The notes under the pieces were generated by a model. The model had not been told where the DNA came from, did no database searches, and saw only the letters and a program-made list of their open reading frames with translations. From UBA6398 sp963660485 (lineage in GTDB: Bacteria > Bacteroidota > Bacteroidia > Bacteroidales > Bacteroidaceae), in contig CAVKYH010000002.1 in NCBI GenBank assembly GCA_963660485.1, positions 177,734 through 241,733 of the forward strand: a DNA stretch of 64,000 nucleotides, given 5' to 3'. The position numbers and the translations under genes were made by a program. Positions 43,323 through 51,845 of the stretch are shown in pieces; positions within the stretch are counted from its first letter, which is position 1; every line of letters begins with the position of its first letter.

Positions 43323-43352
43323 ATTTTGAGTATTTCGTTTGTTCTTGAACTA

Positions 43353-43360
43353 CAAATTTA
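43353..43360 (-). promoter_or_regulatory. -7 box of the CE2-like gene
   Basis: TAAATTTG on the minus strand at 43360-43353, 30 nt before the ATG. Confidence 0.5.
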
Positions 43361-43425
43361 CGGAAAACAAGCGAACCCGTACCGCCCCTGTGCCATATAA
43401 TTTCAACGCCGTGCCGAGGCCGAAA

Positions 43426-43530
43426 AAACTACATGGGATGTCGTGAAAACTCCGACGCATCTAATTTAAATTCCGGGCCACCAAATTTAAATTACATGGC
43501 CCGGAGTTTTTGCGATGTCCCGACAAGGAA
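43426..43530. repeat. 21-bp-unit array, locus 8, full inverted structure
   Basis: Five units: left end unit (ACATGGGATGTCG), CCGACGCATCT, CCGGGCCACCA, inverted CCGGGCCATGT and right end unit (GCGATGTCCCG). The two end units are near reverse complements, as are units 3 and 4, so the whole array is an inverted repeat about TTTAAA. It lies between the divergent CE2-like and asnB genes, upstream of both promoters. Confidence 0.92.
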
Positions 43531-43645
43531 TTTTTGCTTGCGGATTTTGTTGCCGTAATAACAGGTGTAGACTGCAATTTTGCAAATAAAATACAAAAAA
43601 GTAAACTTTGTGGGTGAAATACGAACAACTTGTAAAGTTTATTCG

Positions 43646-43653
43646 TATTTTTG
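43646..43653 (+). promoter_or_regulatory. -7 box of the asnB-dapF-dapL operon
   Basis: TATTTTTG, 66 nt before asnB. No good -33 box. Confidence 0.55.
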
Positions 43654-43719
43654 CGACATAAAGTAAGAAAGCGCCCGCGGAAAGTCCCGGCGCGAAGAAA
43701 AATATAATGCATATATAAT

Positions 43720-45381
43720 ATGTGTGGAATTTCTGGTATATTGAATTGCAACGGGCATGACAAGGCCCTCCGCTCGAAAGTTTTGAAAATGTCATCGAGA
43801 CTGCGCCACCGTGGTCCCGACTGGTCGGGCATATATTGCGGCAAGACGGCTATTCTTGCCCATGAAAGATTGTCGATAGTTGACCCCCAATCGGGCAAAC
43901 AGCCTTTGTTTGCGCCCGACGGCAAGCAAGTGTTGGCCGTGAACGGGGAAATCTACAACCACAAGGACATTCGTGAGAAATACAAAGGGAAATACGATTT
44001 CCAAACCGGCTCCGACTGCGAAGTGATACTGCCGTTGTATCGCGACAAAGGCATGGACTTCCTCGAAGATATAAACGGAATTTTCGCATTCGTGCTCTAC
44101 GATGAAGAAAAAGACTGCTTCATGATAGGCCGGGACCATATAGGAATCATACCATTGTATATAGGCGGCGACAAAGACGGCAAAATATATTTCGGCTCGG
44201 AGTTGAAGTCGCTCGAAGGCTTTTGCGACGAATACCAAACCTTTCCTCCGGGACATTATTACGACTCCCGCGACGGCAAGTTCCATAAATGGTACAACCG
44301 CGACTGGACTTCATACGAAAACGTAAAGGACAACGGAGCATCGGTTGAGGAACTGCGCGAATCGCTCGAGGACGCAGTGAAACGCCAACTGATGAGCGAT
44401 GTGCCCTACGGCGTGTTGTTGAGCGGAGGTCTCGACAGTTCCGTAATATCCGCCGTGGCAAAGAAATTTGCTGCGAAGCGCGTGGAAGAAAGCGGCAAGA
44501 CAGCCGCCTGGTGGCCGCAGCTCCATTCGTTTGCAATAGGACTCAAAGGCGCGCCCGACCTTGCCAAGGCAAAACTTGTGGCAGACTATATCGGCACCGT
44601 GCACCATGAAATAAACTATACCATACAGGAAGGGCTCGACGCTATATCCGACGTGATTTATCATATAGAAACCTACGACGTAACAACCGTGCGCGCATCA
44701 ACGCCAATGTATCTGCTTGCGCGCGTGATAAAGAGCATGGGAATAAAAATGGTGCTGAGCGGCGAGGGAGCCGATGAAGTTTTCGGCGGATACCTCTATT
44801 TCCACAAAGCACCCGACGCAAAAGCTTTTCACGAGGAGACAATCCGCAAATTGGGCAAACTTCATCTTTACGATTGCCTGCGCGCAAACAAAAGTCTCTC
44901 GGCATGGGGCGTTGAAGGACGCGTGCCGTTTCTCGACAAAGACTTCCTGGATGTAGCAATGACGCTTAATCCCGAAGCAAAAATGTGCCCGGGAAATACA
45001 ATTGAGAAGAAAATCGTGCGCGAAGCCTTTTCCGACATTCTTCCCGAGGCTGTGGCGTGGAGACAAAAGGAACAGTTTAGCGACGGAGTGGGATATAATT
45101 GGATTGACACCCTTAGGGAAATCACTACAGCGGCAGTCTCGGACGACGAGATGGCACATGCTGCGGAGCGTTTCCCGATAAATCCGCCACGAAACAAGGA
45201 GGAATATTATTACCGAACCATATTCGAAAGCCATTTCCCCAGCGAAAGTGCTGCGAAATCAGTTCCCAGCGTTCCCAGTGTGGCTTGCTCTACGGCTGAA
45301 GCCCTTGCTTGGGACGCCTCGTTCAAGAATCAGAACGAGCCCTCGGGACGTGCGGTGAAAGATGTGCATATCGACGCTTGA
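43720..45381 (+). CDS. asnB: Asparagine synthase B (glutamine-hydrolysing)
   Basis: A 553-residue cytosolic enzyme that makes asparagine from aspartate, ATP and glutamine. Cys2 is the glutaminase nucleophile (MCGISG), with RHRGPD and VNGEIYNH in the N-terminal amidotransferase domain; the synthetase domain shows the ATP PP-loop SGGLDSS from residue 235 and SGEGADEVFGGY. The last 40 residues after RTIFESHFPSE form a low-complexity tail seen in Bacteroidota homologues. First of three genes with aspartate-family functions. Confidence 0.93.
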   Translation: MCGISGILNCNGHDKALRSKVLKMSSRLRHRGPDWSGIYCGKTAILAHERLSIVDPQSGKQPLFAPDGKQVLAVNGEIYNHKDIREKYKGKYDFQTGSDCEVILPLYRDKGMDFLEDINGIFAFVLYDEEKDCFMIGRDHIGIIPLYIGGDKDGKIYFGSELKSLEGFCDEYQTFPPGHYYDSRDGKFHKWYNRDWTSYENVKDNGASVEELRESLEDAVKRQLMSDVPYGVLLSGGLDSSVISAVAKKFAAKRVEESGKTAAWWPQLHSFAIGLKGAPDLAKAKLVADYIGTVHHEINYTIQEGLDAISDVIYHIETYDVTTVRASTPMYLLARVIKSMGIKMVLSGEGADEVFGGYLYFHKAPDAKAFHEETIRKLGKLHLYDCLRANKSLSAWGVEGRVPFLDKDFLDVAMTLNPEAKMCPGNTIEKKIVREAFSDILPEAVAWRQKEQFSDGVGYNWIDTLREITTAAVSDDEMAHAAERFPINPPRNKEEYYYRTIFESHFPSESAAKSVPSVPSVACSTAEALAWDASFKNQNEPSGRAVKDVHIDA

Positions 45382-45388
45382 CAGAACC

Positions 45389-46219
45389 ATGGCCAGGACG
45401 ATAGAGTTTACCAAAATGCACGGCGCGGGCAATGATTATATATATGTTGACACAGATCGTTTCCCCATTGACAATCCCGAACAACTTTCCGTGCGGCTAA
45501 GCAAATTCCATACGGGAATAGGCAGCGACGGACTCATATTGATAAGCCGCTCGGATAAGGCGGATTTCAAAATGCGAATATTCAACGCCGACGGAAGTGA
45601 GGCGATGATGTGCGGAAACGGCAGCCGGTGCGTAGGAAAATACGTTTACGACAAAGGACTTACCGACAAGGAATGCGTAACATTGGAGACGCGCTCGGGA
45701 ATAAAGGTTCTCAATCTGTACGTAACCGACGGAAAAGTAAAGACGGTGAGTGTTGACATGGGGAAGTCCCAGATACTTTCGCTCGGAGGCGACACGGCGC
45801 CGTTCATAAACCGCCCCATCACGGCAGGAAGCGTTACCATGCGCGGAACAGCGGTTTCAATGGGAAATCCGCACATTGTATTTTTTGTGGAAAGCGCAGA
45901 GAGTTTCGACGTGGCGGGAATTGGTCCGCTTTTCGAGCGTCATCAGTGGTTCAAAGACCGCACCAACGTGGAATTTGCCCAGGTATTGTCGCCCGGAAAT
46001 ATAAGAATGCGAGTCTGGGAACGCGGCTCGGGAATAACAATGGCGTGCGGAACGGGGGCATGTGCCACGTATGTCGCGGCAGAAGCCAACAAACTCACAC
46101 AGGGACGCACCTCGATAATTCTTGACGGCGGAACGCTCGAAATAGAAACCACGGCGGAGGGAAACATACTGATGACGGGACCCGCAGAAACCGTGTTTGA
46201 AGGACAAATTGAAATTTGA
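45389..46219 (+). CDS. dapF: Diaminopimelate epimerase
   Basis: A 276-residue cofactor-free epimerase that converts LL- to meso-diaminopimelate for peptidoglycan and lysine. The two catalytic cysteines are Cys75 in MMCGNGSRC and Cys220 in MACGTGACA, in two pseudo-symmetric halves. The ATG at 45389 (MARTIEFTKMHGAGND) is used; the frame extends to 45362 inside asnB without family similarity. Starts 7 nt after asnB, 17 nt before dapL. Confidence 0.95.
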   Translation: MARTIEFTKMHGAGNDYIYVDTDRFPIDNPEQLSVRLSKFHTGIGSDGLILISRSDKADFKMRIFNADGSEAMMCGNGSRCVGKYVYDKGLTDKECVTLETRSGIKVLNLYVTDGKVKTVSVDMGKSQILSLGGDTAPFINRPITAGSVTMRGTAVSMGNPHIVFFVESAESFDVAGIGPLFERHQWFKDRTNVEFAQVLSPGNIRMRVWERGSGITMACGTGACATYVAAEANKLTQGRTSIILDGGTLEIETTAEGNILMTGPAETVFEGQIEI

Positions 46220-46236
46220 AAAAAAAACGACACAGA

Positions 46237-47460
46237 ATGATTGGCATAAACAAGAACTTTACTCAACTTTCGCAGAATTATCTTTTTGCGGAGATAGCCC
46301 GCAGAGTGGCACAATACAAGGAAGCGAATCCCGACAAGCATGTTATAAGTTTGGGCATCGGAGATGTTACGCGCCCCCTCGTTCCCGAGGTGGTCAAGGC
46401 CATGCATCGCGCGGTTGACGACGAATCTTCTCCGGAAACGTTCCATGGTTATGGCCCTGAGCAGGGTTATGGTTTTTTGCGCGACAAGATTGCGGAATTC
46501 GATTACCGCAAACGCGGGCTCGACATTGCGCCCGACGAAATATTTGTGAGCGACGGAGCAAAAAGCGATACGGGCAACATCACGGATCTCTTTGACGAAA
46601 ACAATGTGATAGGGCTTACCGACCCCGTCTATCCCGTATATATGGACAGCAATGTCATGAGTGGTCATGCCGGCAAGGCTTTCGGTAATTCCTATGGTAA
46701 TATTGTAACGTTGCCATGTCTGGAATCAAACGGTTTTTCTCCCGAGATACCCGACCGCATGCTTGATCTTGTTTATCTCTGCTACCCCAATAATCCCACG
46801 GGAACCGTTCTCTCGAAAATGCAACTCACTGCGTGGGTGAACTATGCCCTTGCAAATCATTCCTTGATTCTGTTTGATGCGGCTTACGAGGCATTCATTA
46901 CCGACGATACGCCGCGTTCGATTTACGAGATAGAGGGCGCGAAAGACTGCGCCATAGAATTCCGGAGTTTTTCAAAGACTGCGGGCTTCACGGGAGTGCG
47001 TCTCGGCTATACTGTAGTGCCCAAAAATCTTGCGGTAACGGTTGACGGCGGCGAGAAGTTGTATCTCAACCAAATGTGGCGGCGCAGGCAGACAACGAAG
47101 TTCAATGGAGCGTCGTATGTGTCGCAGCGCGGCGCGGAGGCAATCTATTCAGAACAGGGCAGGGCAGAGATTGAAGCAAACATAAACTTCTATCACGAGA
47201 ATGCCACCCTTATGAAGAGTTCGCTCGAGGCTTTCGGGCTCACCGTCTACGGCGGAGTGAATTCGCCATATCTGTGGGTAAAGATTCCTGCGGGCGAAAC
47301 GTCATGGTCGTTCTTCGACAAATTGCTCGGCAATGCCGCATTGGTTACCACGCCCGGCGTAGGGTTCGGACCGAGTGGCGAGGGATTCATACGTTTAACG
47401 GCTTTCGGCAGCCACGAGGACGCCAAGGAAGCTATGGAGCGCATTAAGTCTATGATTTGA
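46237..47460 (+). CDS. dapL: LL-diaminopimelate aminotransferase
   Basis: A 407-residue PLP enzyme (fold type I) that makes LL-diaminopimelate directly from tetrahydrodipicolinate, bypassing the acyl-blocked route. The PLP lysine is Lys247 in FRSFSKTAGFTGVRLGY; LCYPNNPTGTV and the N-terminal GIGDVTRPL are family marks. With asd (15.7 kb) and dapF upstream it supplies the last steps of meso-diaminopimelate formation. ATG at 46237 (MIGINKNFTQLSQNYLF) is preferred to the TTG at 46216. Confidence 0.95.
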   Translation: MIGINKNFTQLSQNYLFAEIARRVAQYKEANPDKHVISLGIGDVTRPLVPEVVKAMHRAVDDESSPETFHGYGPEQGYGFLRDKIAEFDYRKRGLDIAPDEIFVSDGAKSDTGNITDLFDENNVIGLTDPVYPVYMDSNVMSGHAGKAFGNSYGNIVTLPCLESNGFSPEIPDRMLDLVYLCYPNNPTGTVLSKMQLTAWVNYALANHSLILFDAAYEAFITDDTPRSIYEIEGAKDCAIEFRSFSKTAGFTGVRLGYTVVPKNLAVTVDGGEKLYLNQMWRRRQTTKFNGASYVSQRGAEAIYSEQGRAEIEANINFYHENATLMKSSLEAFGLTVYGGVNSPYLWVKIPAGETSWSFFDKLLGNAALVTTPGVGFGPSGEGFIRLTAFGSHEDAKEAMERIKSMI

Positions 47461-47484
47461 CATAGCGAATTTTTCATATTGTTT

Positions 47485-47526
47485 CAGACTGTGTGTTGCT
47501 TTTGCGGCATGCAGTCTGTTTTTTTT
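47485..47526 (+). terminator. Terminator of asnB-dapF-dapL
   Basis: CAGACTG at 47485-47491 pairs with CAGTCTG at 47512-47518 followed by eight T. Confidence 0.85.
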
Positions 47527-47643
47527 GCTATAGTAGAAATTTGGTGGCGTTGCGTATGTGGCGTTGCGCATAAGGAGAGGCGGAAATGAGATATAGGGGG
47601 TATAAAAAGCAAAATCATCACAACGATATGCTGTGATGATTTG

Positions 47644-47717
47644 CGGTGCGTACGAGACTCGAACTCGTGACCCCATGCGTGACAGGCATGTATTCTAACC
47701 AACTGAACTAACGCACC
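47644..47717 (-). tRNA. tRNA-Asp (GUC)
   Basis: A 74-nt cloverleaf on the minus strand: acceptor GGTGCGT/ACGCACC, D-stem GTTC/GAAT-type arm, anticodon stem CATGC/GCATG with anticodon GTC, T-arm ACGAG/CTCGT and discriminator G, as expected for Asp. The CCA end is not encoded. Confidence 0.95.
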
Positions 47718-47740
47718 AATTTGTGATCGCCTTTGCGTAG

Positions 47741-47813
47741 TGGCGGAGACCCGACTCGAACGAGCGACCTCCAGGTTATGAGCCTGGCGAGCTACCAACT
47801 GCTCCACTCCGCG
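47741..47813 (-). tRNA. tRNA-Met (CAU), possibly initiator
   Basis: A 73-nt cloverleaf on the minus strand: acceptor GCGGAG/CTCCGC with an unpaired C1-C72, D-arm GAGC/GCTC, anticodon stem CCAGG/CCTGG with anticodon CAT and T-arm GCTCG/CGGGT. A mismatch at 1-72 is the mark of bacterial initiator tRNA (normally C1-A72), but the three G-C pairs of the initiator anticodon stem are only two here (the third is A-T). Initiator or elongator is therefore left open. 23 nt from tRNA-Asp. Confidence 0.9.
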
Positions 47814-48022
47814 ATGTATATCGGATTAGTTCCGAATTGCGAGTGCAAAAGTAGGGAGTTTTTTTGAAACGTGCAAATTTTTGGGGCAAAAATTTCGACT
47901 TTTCGGCAAAAAAGATTTTCGCTTTCGCGTGGCGTTTTGGCTAAATGGCTTATTGCGAAAGGTATATGCGATTTAGGGGGCGCAGCGTTGGATTTCGAAA
48001 AAAGGCGGTTTTATGTCGAAAA

Positions 48023-48127
48023 AACAATGTCGGTTTTCGGGAAAAACGATATCAGACATTATTTAAACGATGTCAGACATTATTTGAATAATATCAAACA
48101 TTGGAAAAACGGTATAGTTTGTAGTTT
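48023..48127. repeat. 21-bp-unit array, locus 9 (ATGTCAGACAT class)
   Basis: Five 21-bp units: a weak first unit (CAATGTCGG), ATATCAGACAT, ATGTCAGACAT, ATATCAAACAT and a weak last one, joined by TATTTAAAC-type linkers. It lies between the tRNA pair and the PagL-like gene, 11 bp after the latter's stop. Confidence 0.88.
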
Positions 48128-48138
48128 TTTTCGCCCTT

Positions 48139-49464
48139 TCAGAGCTTTTTCAGAACTACGGGAATGCCTACGGTAAATTCGGTGAAATCGGCTTTTAGTT
48201 TGTGGGCTTTTACATTCAGCCCTATCTGCATTCCGCCGAGTTGGGGAAAACTGTAACGCAATCCTATGCGCTCGTAAAAGGGAAAGCCTTTGCGCGTAAC
48301 GTCATCGTCTTTGCCGAGATGACGATAGAGATAGTGGCCAATTTCCATGCTTGCAGAAAGGCGGCGATAGAACACCTCGTGTTTCAGGGCTATTCCGTAG
48401 GAAAGGTTGTCGTGTTTGAGGTTCAGCCCGTCGGCTTTGTCGATTTCTTCCACGCGTTTTGCGTAGGTGGCACGAAACATGTCGAAGCCTATACCCGTTG
48501 CCCAGCGTCGGGCGTAGCGGAACATTAGATCGGCTTGCAGGGAATAGGCGGCGTAGAGGCGGAAACGTCCGGTGCGATAGCGCGGGGCGCCCGGTTTTGT
48601 ATGGTGCTGCGTTTTTTTCCAGTCCTCGTTGAGCGTTTTTCCTCCTATGCCGGCCGTAAAGTTTGCGTATATGTATTTTTTGAAGTCCCGGCGGGGAGAT
48701 TTGCTTCGCCTTGCCAGCGTTTCGTGCCAGGGTGCGTAAACCACTCCGAGGAATGCCCCGGCCATGTTAGCCCCTTTGTTTGGGCGGTTGAGCGCTCCGT
48801 TGCTGTGGTGAAAGAACTTCATTCCGCCGCGAAGCCCGAAATCTTGTGCGAAATACCATGTGGCGTAAACGTAGGCCGTGAAATAAACCAACCATCTCGA
48901 ACCTATCATTTCGTTGTCCACATTGTTGTAGGGATTATATTTGGTGTGGCTGTATCCGAGTCCCATGCCGAGGGTGTAGCCTGCGTCCCATTTCTCGCGG
49001 CGAACCACGGGGCGCATGAAAGAGCCGTAGAGAGTGAGAATGTTTCCCATGCGCGAAGTATAGTCAACCGTTTCGGCCATTCCCCAAGCCGGGCTGGGCG
49101 AACGGTGCATGGTTATCCCGTGGTCGAAGTCGTATTGCAGCCCCACGGCAAACGTAGGGAAATTGAAATCCTCGGCATATCCGCAGCTGTCGGAGGGCAA
49201 GGGGGAATAAAGCAAGGCTGCGTTGAGCGAATAAGCCTGCTTGCCTTTCAGCCACATGCGCTGGTATTCGTCGGTGGCAAGGGCTCTGACGGGCGCAAAC
49301 GAAACGGCGGCGCCGAGGTGGGGCACTTTGTTCGTGTATTGTGCCGTGGAATCCTGACATGGCGGCATAATGTCTGCGCTTTGTGCCTTGGCGTTGCAAA
49401 GAAATAGGAGCACGGCTGCGGCGCAAAGCAGCGCGCGTTTTATTCTACCTGTTTCGTTATCCAT
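48139..49464 (-). CDS. PagL-like lipid A deacylase (acyloxyacyl hydrolase)
   Basis: A 441-residue outer-membrane protein with signal peptide (about 1-28, LLFLCNAKAQ). The motif FFHHSNGALNRPNKGAN contains the His-x-Ser-Asn catalytic pair of PagL-type enzymes, which remove an acyl chain from lipid A and thereby lower its endotoxic activity. The chain is about twice the length of Pseudomonas PagL; the C-terminal half looks like a second barrel-forming region. ATG at 49464 gives the signal peptide; it overlaps the end of DUF4186 by 25 nt. Lipid A modification is inferred from the motif. Confidence 0.75.
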   Translation of the reverse strand: MDNETGRIKRALLCAAAVLLFLCNAKAQSADIMPPCQDSTAQYTNKVPHLGAAVSFAPVRALATDEYQRMWLKGKQAYSLNAALLYSPLPSDSCGYAEDFNFPTFAVGLQYDFDHGITMHRSPSPAWGMAETVDYTSRMGNILTLYGSFMRPVVRREKWDAGYTLGMGLGYSHTKYNPYNNVDNEMIGSRWLVYFTAYVYATWYFAQDFGLRGGMKFFHHSNGALNRPNKGANMAGAFLGVVYAPWHETLARRSKSPRRDFKKYIYANFTAGIGGKTLNEDWKKTQHHTKPGAPRYRTGRFRLYAAYSLQADLMFRYARRWATGIGFDMFRATYAKRVEEIDKADGLNLKHDNLSYGIALKHEVFYRRLSASMEIGHYLYRHLGKDDDVTRKGFPFYERIGLRYSFPQLGGMQIGLNVKAHKLKADFTEFTVGIPVVLKKL

Positions 49465-49886
49465 GCAATTATCAAGTTTACGGCGAAGTGCTGTTCGGCT
49501 GCGGTTAGCTCGCGTCCCGGTGGAATGCCGTGCCATTTCTGGAAGCACCCTCGGCAGCAACATGCGGTGGCGTGCTGTGCGAGAAACACGGGGTGGGCAC
49601 CGTGGCGCATCGGGGTCTGTTTTCCGTCGTTCGGAATATGGGCGGGGGCGAGACGTTGTCGGATTATCTGGGCGGCGTGTTGCCTTATTGTTTCAATGCC
49701 TTTTGACATCACGTATTCGCGCTCCGACTTGTTGAGAAAGAAACGGCTGCGAAACTGCGATTTCCGGAGTTTTGCCAAAACGGTGTCGGCATCTTCGAAA
49801 TCCGAGGTGCCTTGCTGTGAGTTTTCTTCGCTTTCCCAAAACGATGAAAACAAATCTTGTTCTTCAGAGAGTCCTTTCCCGTTCAT
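49440..49886 (-). CDS. DUF4186 family protein
   Basis: A 148-residue cytosolic protein. From about residue 45 it follows DUF4186 closely: KSQFRSRFFLNKSEREYV, then NDGKQTPMRHGAHPVFLAQHATACCCRGCFQKWHGI, rich in Cys and His that could bind a metal. Function unknown. The first 40 residues are acidic and variable. Start at 49886 is taken from the first ATG; the open frame upstream uses only TTG. Overlaps the PagL-like gene. Confidence 0.8.
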   Translation of the reverse strand: MNGKGLSEEQDLFSSFWESEENSQQGTSDFEDADTVLAKLRKSQFRSRFFLNKSEREYVMSKGIETIRQHAAQIIRQRLAPAHIPNDGKQTPMRHGAHPVFLAQHATACCCRGCFQKWHGIPPGRELTAAEQHFAVNLIIAWITKQVE

Positions 49887-49977
49887 ATATAAAAGCAATC
49901 CCGCCTGCCGCCGCCCTATGGCGTTTGCGACAAGCGGGACACTTTGTAGTTTTGGTCGGTTGTAGTTTGTTTTGAGA

Positions 49978-50526
49978 TTATCTTGCGGCAAAGAAATATC
50001 CGTCTTGTGTAGCAAGGCGTGCCTGATAAACTCCCTCGTCGTTGAGAGCGAAATCCATGATATTGCCTTTGACGTTGGCCTTTATGCTGCCGTCGCCGTT
50101 GAAACGGAAGAGTTCTTTGCTCTCGCCGTTCTTGATTTGGCTCCACGAGTCGGTTTTGTCGTTGTGAATGAGTTCTGTGATTTCGCCGTCGGGAGCAGTG
50201 ATGCGGTATCCGTCTTTGAGGTATGTGAGGGCGTAGTAGCGTCCGTCCTTACCCATTATGCTTTCGGTTTTGCCTGCTTTGTATGCCATGGGGTTGTTTC
50301 CGCTCCAGAATTCAATGGTGTTGAGGATAAACACGTCAACCACGCTGCACACTGCATAGGCAGGAGTGATGAGCAGGAAGATAATCTCGTTGAGAAACTT
50401 GGAACCTGTGGCTTTCTTGTTCCATTGTGCAAGATGATTGAACAGTCCGAAACTACCCACGCACGAAGATGTAACAACGCTTGCCGCCATGAGAAGCGCG
50501 GCTACTTTAAGATGTTTGATTTTCAT
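49978..50526 (-). CDS. DUF3332 lipoprotein
   Basis: A 182-residue lipoprotein (lipobox VTSSC, Cys22). The DUF3332 pattern is clear: SCVGSFGLFNHLAQWNKKATGSKFLNEIIFLLITPAYAVCSVVDVFILNTIEFWSGNNP in pieces across residues 22-80, including two hydrophobic stretches. The C-terminal part is a beta-rich domain with repeated short hairpins. Members occur widely in Bacteroidota and Vibrio; function unknown. First gene of a probable three-gene unit with DUF4186 and the PagL-like gene (91-nt gap). Confidence 0.82.
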   Translation of the reverse strand: MKIKHLKVAALLMAASVVTSSCVGSFGLFNHLAQWNKKATGSKFLNEIIFLLITPAYAVCSVVDVFILNTIEFWSGNNPMAYKAGKTESIMGKDGRYYALTYLKDGYRITAPDGEITELIHNDKTDSWSQIKNGESKELFRFNGDGSIKANVKGNIMDFALNDEGVYQARLATQDGYFFAAR

Positions 50527-50728
50527 AAACTCTTGAATTTAATAAGTTGTTTAACAAATAATTTGCAATCCATTTTGTAAGGCGGAACATCTTTTGGCGT
50601 CCCTTAGCGGTGGTAAAAGTAAGAAAAAGCCGCCACGCGCGTATATATATAGTGGTGTTTTAACACAAAAATCCGGATTTCTCTGCCATTTTCTCCCCAT
50701 TCGCAATGTGCCCGAAACAACGGCGAAA

Positions 50729-50833
50729 AAACTACATGCGATGTCGTGAAAATTCCGGGCCATGTAATTTAAATTCCGGGCCATCTAATTTAAATTCCGA
50801 CGCATCTCGTAAAAACGATATGCCTTGGAATTT
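50729..50833. repeat. 21-bp-unit array, locus 10
   Basis: Five units: left end unit (ACATGCGATGTCG), CCGGGCCATGT, CCGGGCCATCT, CCGACGCATCT and an inverted end unit (GATATGCCTTGG). This array shows the exchange of half-cores most clearly, since CCGGGC is followed once by CATGT and once by CATCT. Lies between the divergent DUF3332 and VTC-like genes; the remaining parts of this 507-bp gap contain only the promoter at 50979. Confidence 0.92.
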
Positions 50834-50978
50834 TTGCCCCTCACAATGCCGTGAAAAATAGAAGCCTATGTTTTGCAAAATTCATGCGCCATTTTCTGCA
50901 AAACAAGCCGGGAAATGCGTTTTTTCCCTATTTTACGTTTTACTTCGAAGGCTCGCGTTTTTTTGAATTTGTATATAT

Positions 50979-51009
50979 TTTGTAATTCTGAAAAATATTT
51001 CTACCTTTG
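50979..51009 (+). promoter_or_regulatory. Promoter of the VTC-like operon
   Basis: TTTG at 50979-50982 and TACCTTTG at 51002-51009 with a 19-bp spacer: the best full match to the Bacteroidota -33/-7 consensus in the window. The start site would be near 51013. Confidence 0.75.
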
Positions 51010-51033
51010 AACTCAAATTACTAACGCTTGGAA

Positions 51034-51801
51034 ATGGACTTTAGACAAAAGTTAGGGGAAGTGTTGGCCGACATGCCCAAGATAGGGCTTGCCGAAACGG
51101 GAAAAGTGAGGCTTATGAACCGCACCGACCGAAAATATCTTGCCAATAAAAAGCAACTCCTCAAATTTTTGGAACTCACAAAGGGCGATTATATGGTGCT
51201 TGTGGCTTCGGAAAGTCCTGTGTCGGTTTATTCCACTACTTACTGGGATACCGACGACCACGTTTTCTATATGAATCATCACAACGGCATGCGCCCGCGC
51301 ACCAAAGTGAGGGTGAGAACTTACGTTGACACCGACACTACGTTTCTTGAGGTGAAAAACAAGGACAATCACAACAAGACTCGCAAAAGCCGCGTGGAAC
51401 TTGTGTCGCCCAACGAGATAAACAACAGCGAGGACGAAGAGTTTCTTGAAGACAAGGCAGCTGTTTCGATGAAAGACATTCACCCGTGCCTTAAAAACCG
51501 CTTCACGCGGCTCACTCTCGTAAACAAAGGATTCACCGAGAGACTTACGGTGGATTTCGACGTATCGTTTATGAATGTCGAGACAGAAAAAAACGCGCAG
51601 CTGGACGACATTGTGATTATGGAACTGAAACGTTCGGGCAAAAGCGACTCGCCGGCATTCGACGCGCTCATAAAACTGCGTATCAAGCCACAGGGATTCA
51701 GTAAATACTGCATAGGAACGTATCTTACCAACCCCGAAGTGAAGCACAACCGTTTCAAAAAGAAAATGGTGGTGATGAACCGGCTCAACAACGAAGAATA
51801 A
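51034..51801 (+). CDS. VTC-domain (polyphosphate polymerase-like) protein
   Basis: A 255-residue cytosolic protein with a VTC/triphosphate-tunnel domain. Charged tunnel positions are visible: RTDRKYLAN (30-38), RPRTKVRVRTY (87-97), FLEVKNK (104-110), KTRKSRVEL and VIMELKRSG. In yeast Vtc4 equivalent basic and acidic residues bind the growing polyphosphate chain. Bacterial homologues often sit beside DUF4956 genes, as here, and near CotH kinases, which are missing. ATG 51034 is used; the TTG at 51028 is an alternative. Polyphosphate synthesis is inferred. Confidence 0.85.
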   Translation: MDFRQKLGEVLADMPKIGLAETGKVRLMNRTDRKYLANKKQLLKFLELTKGDYMVLVASESPVSVYSTTYWDTDDHVFYMNHHNGMRPRTKVRVRTYVDTDTTFLEVKNKDNHNKTRKSRVELVSPNEINNSEDEEFLEDKAAVSMKDIHPCLKNRFTRLTLVNKGFTERLTVDFDVSFMNVETEKNAQLDDIVIMELKRSGKSDSPAFDALIKLRIKPQGFSKYCIGTYLTNPEVKHNRFKKKMVVMNRLNNEE

Positions 51802-51845
51802 TCCTGTTACAAACAACAACAACTAAAATATCCTGAAAAAGTATC

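Noticed and set aside
47871..48176. A 101-codon frame downstream of the tRNA pair
   Set aside because: Its second half is simply array locus 9 translated as heptads and its end runs antisense into the PagL-like gene.
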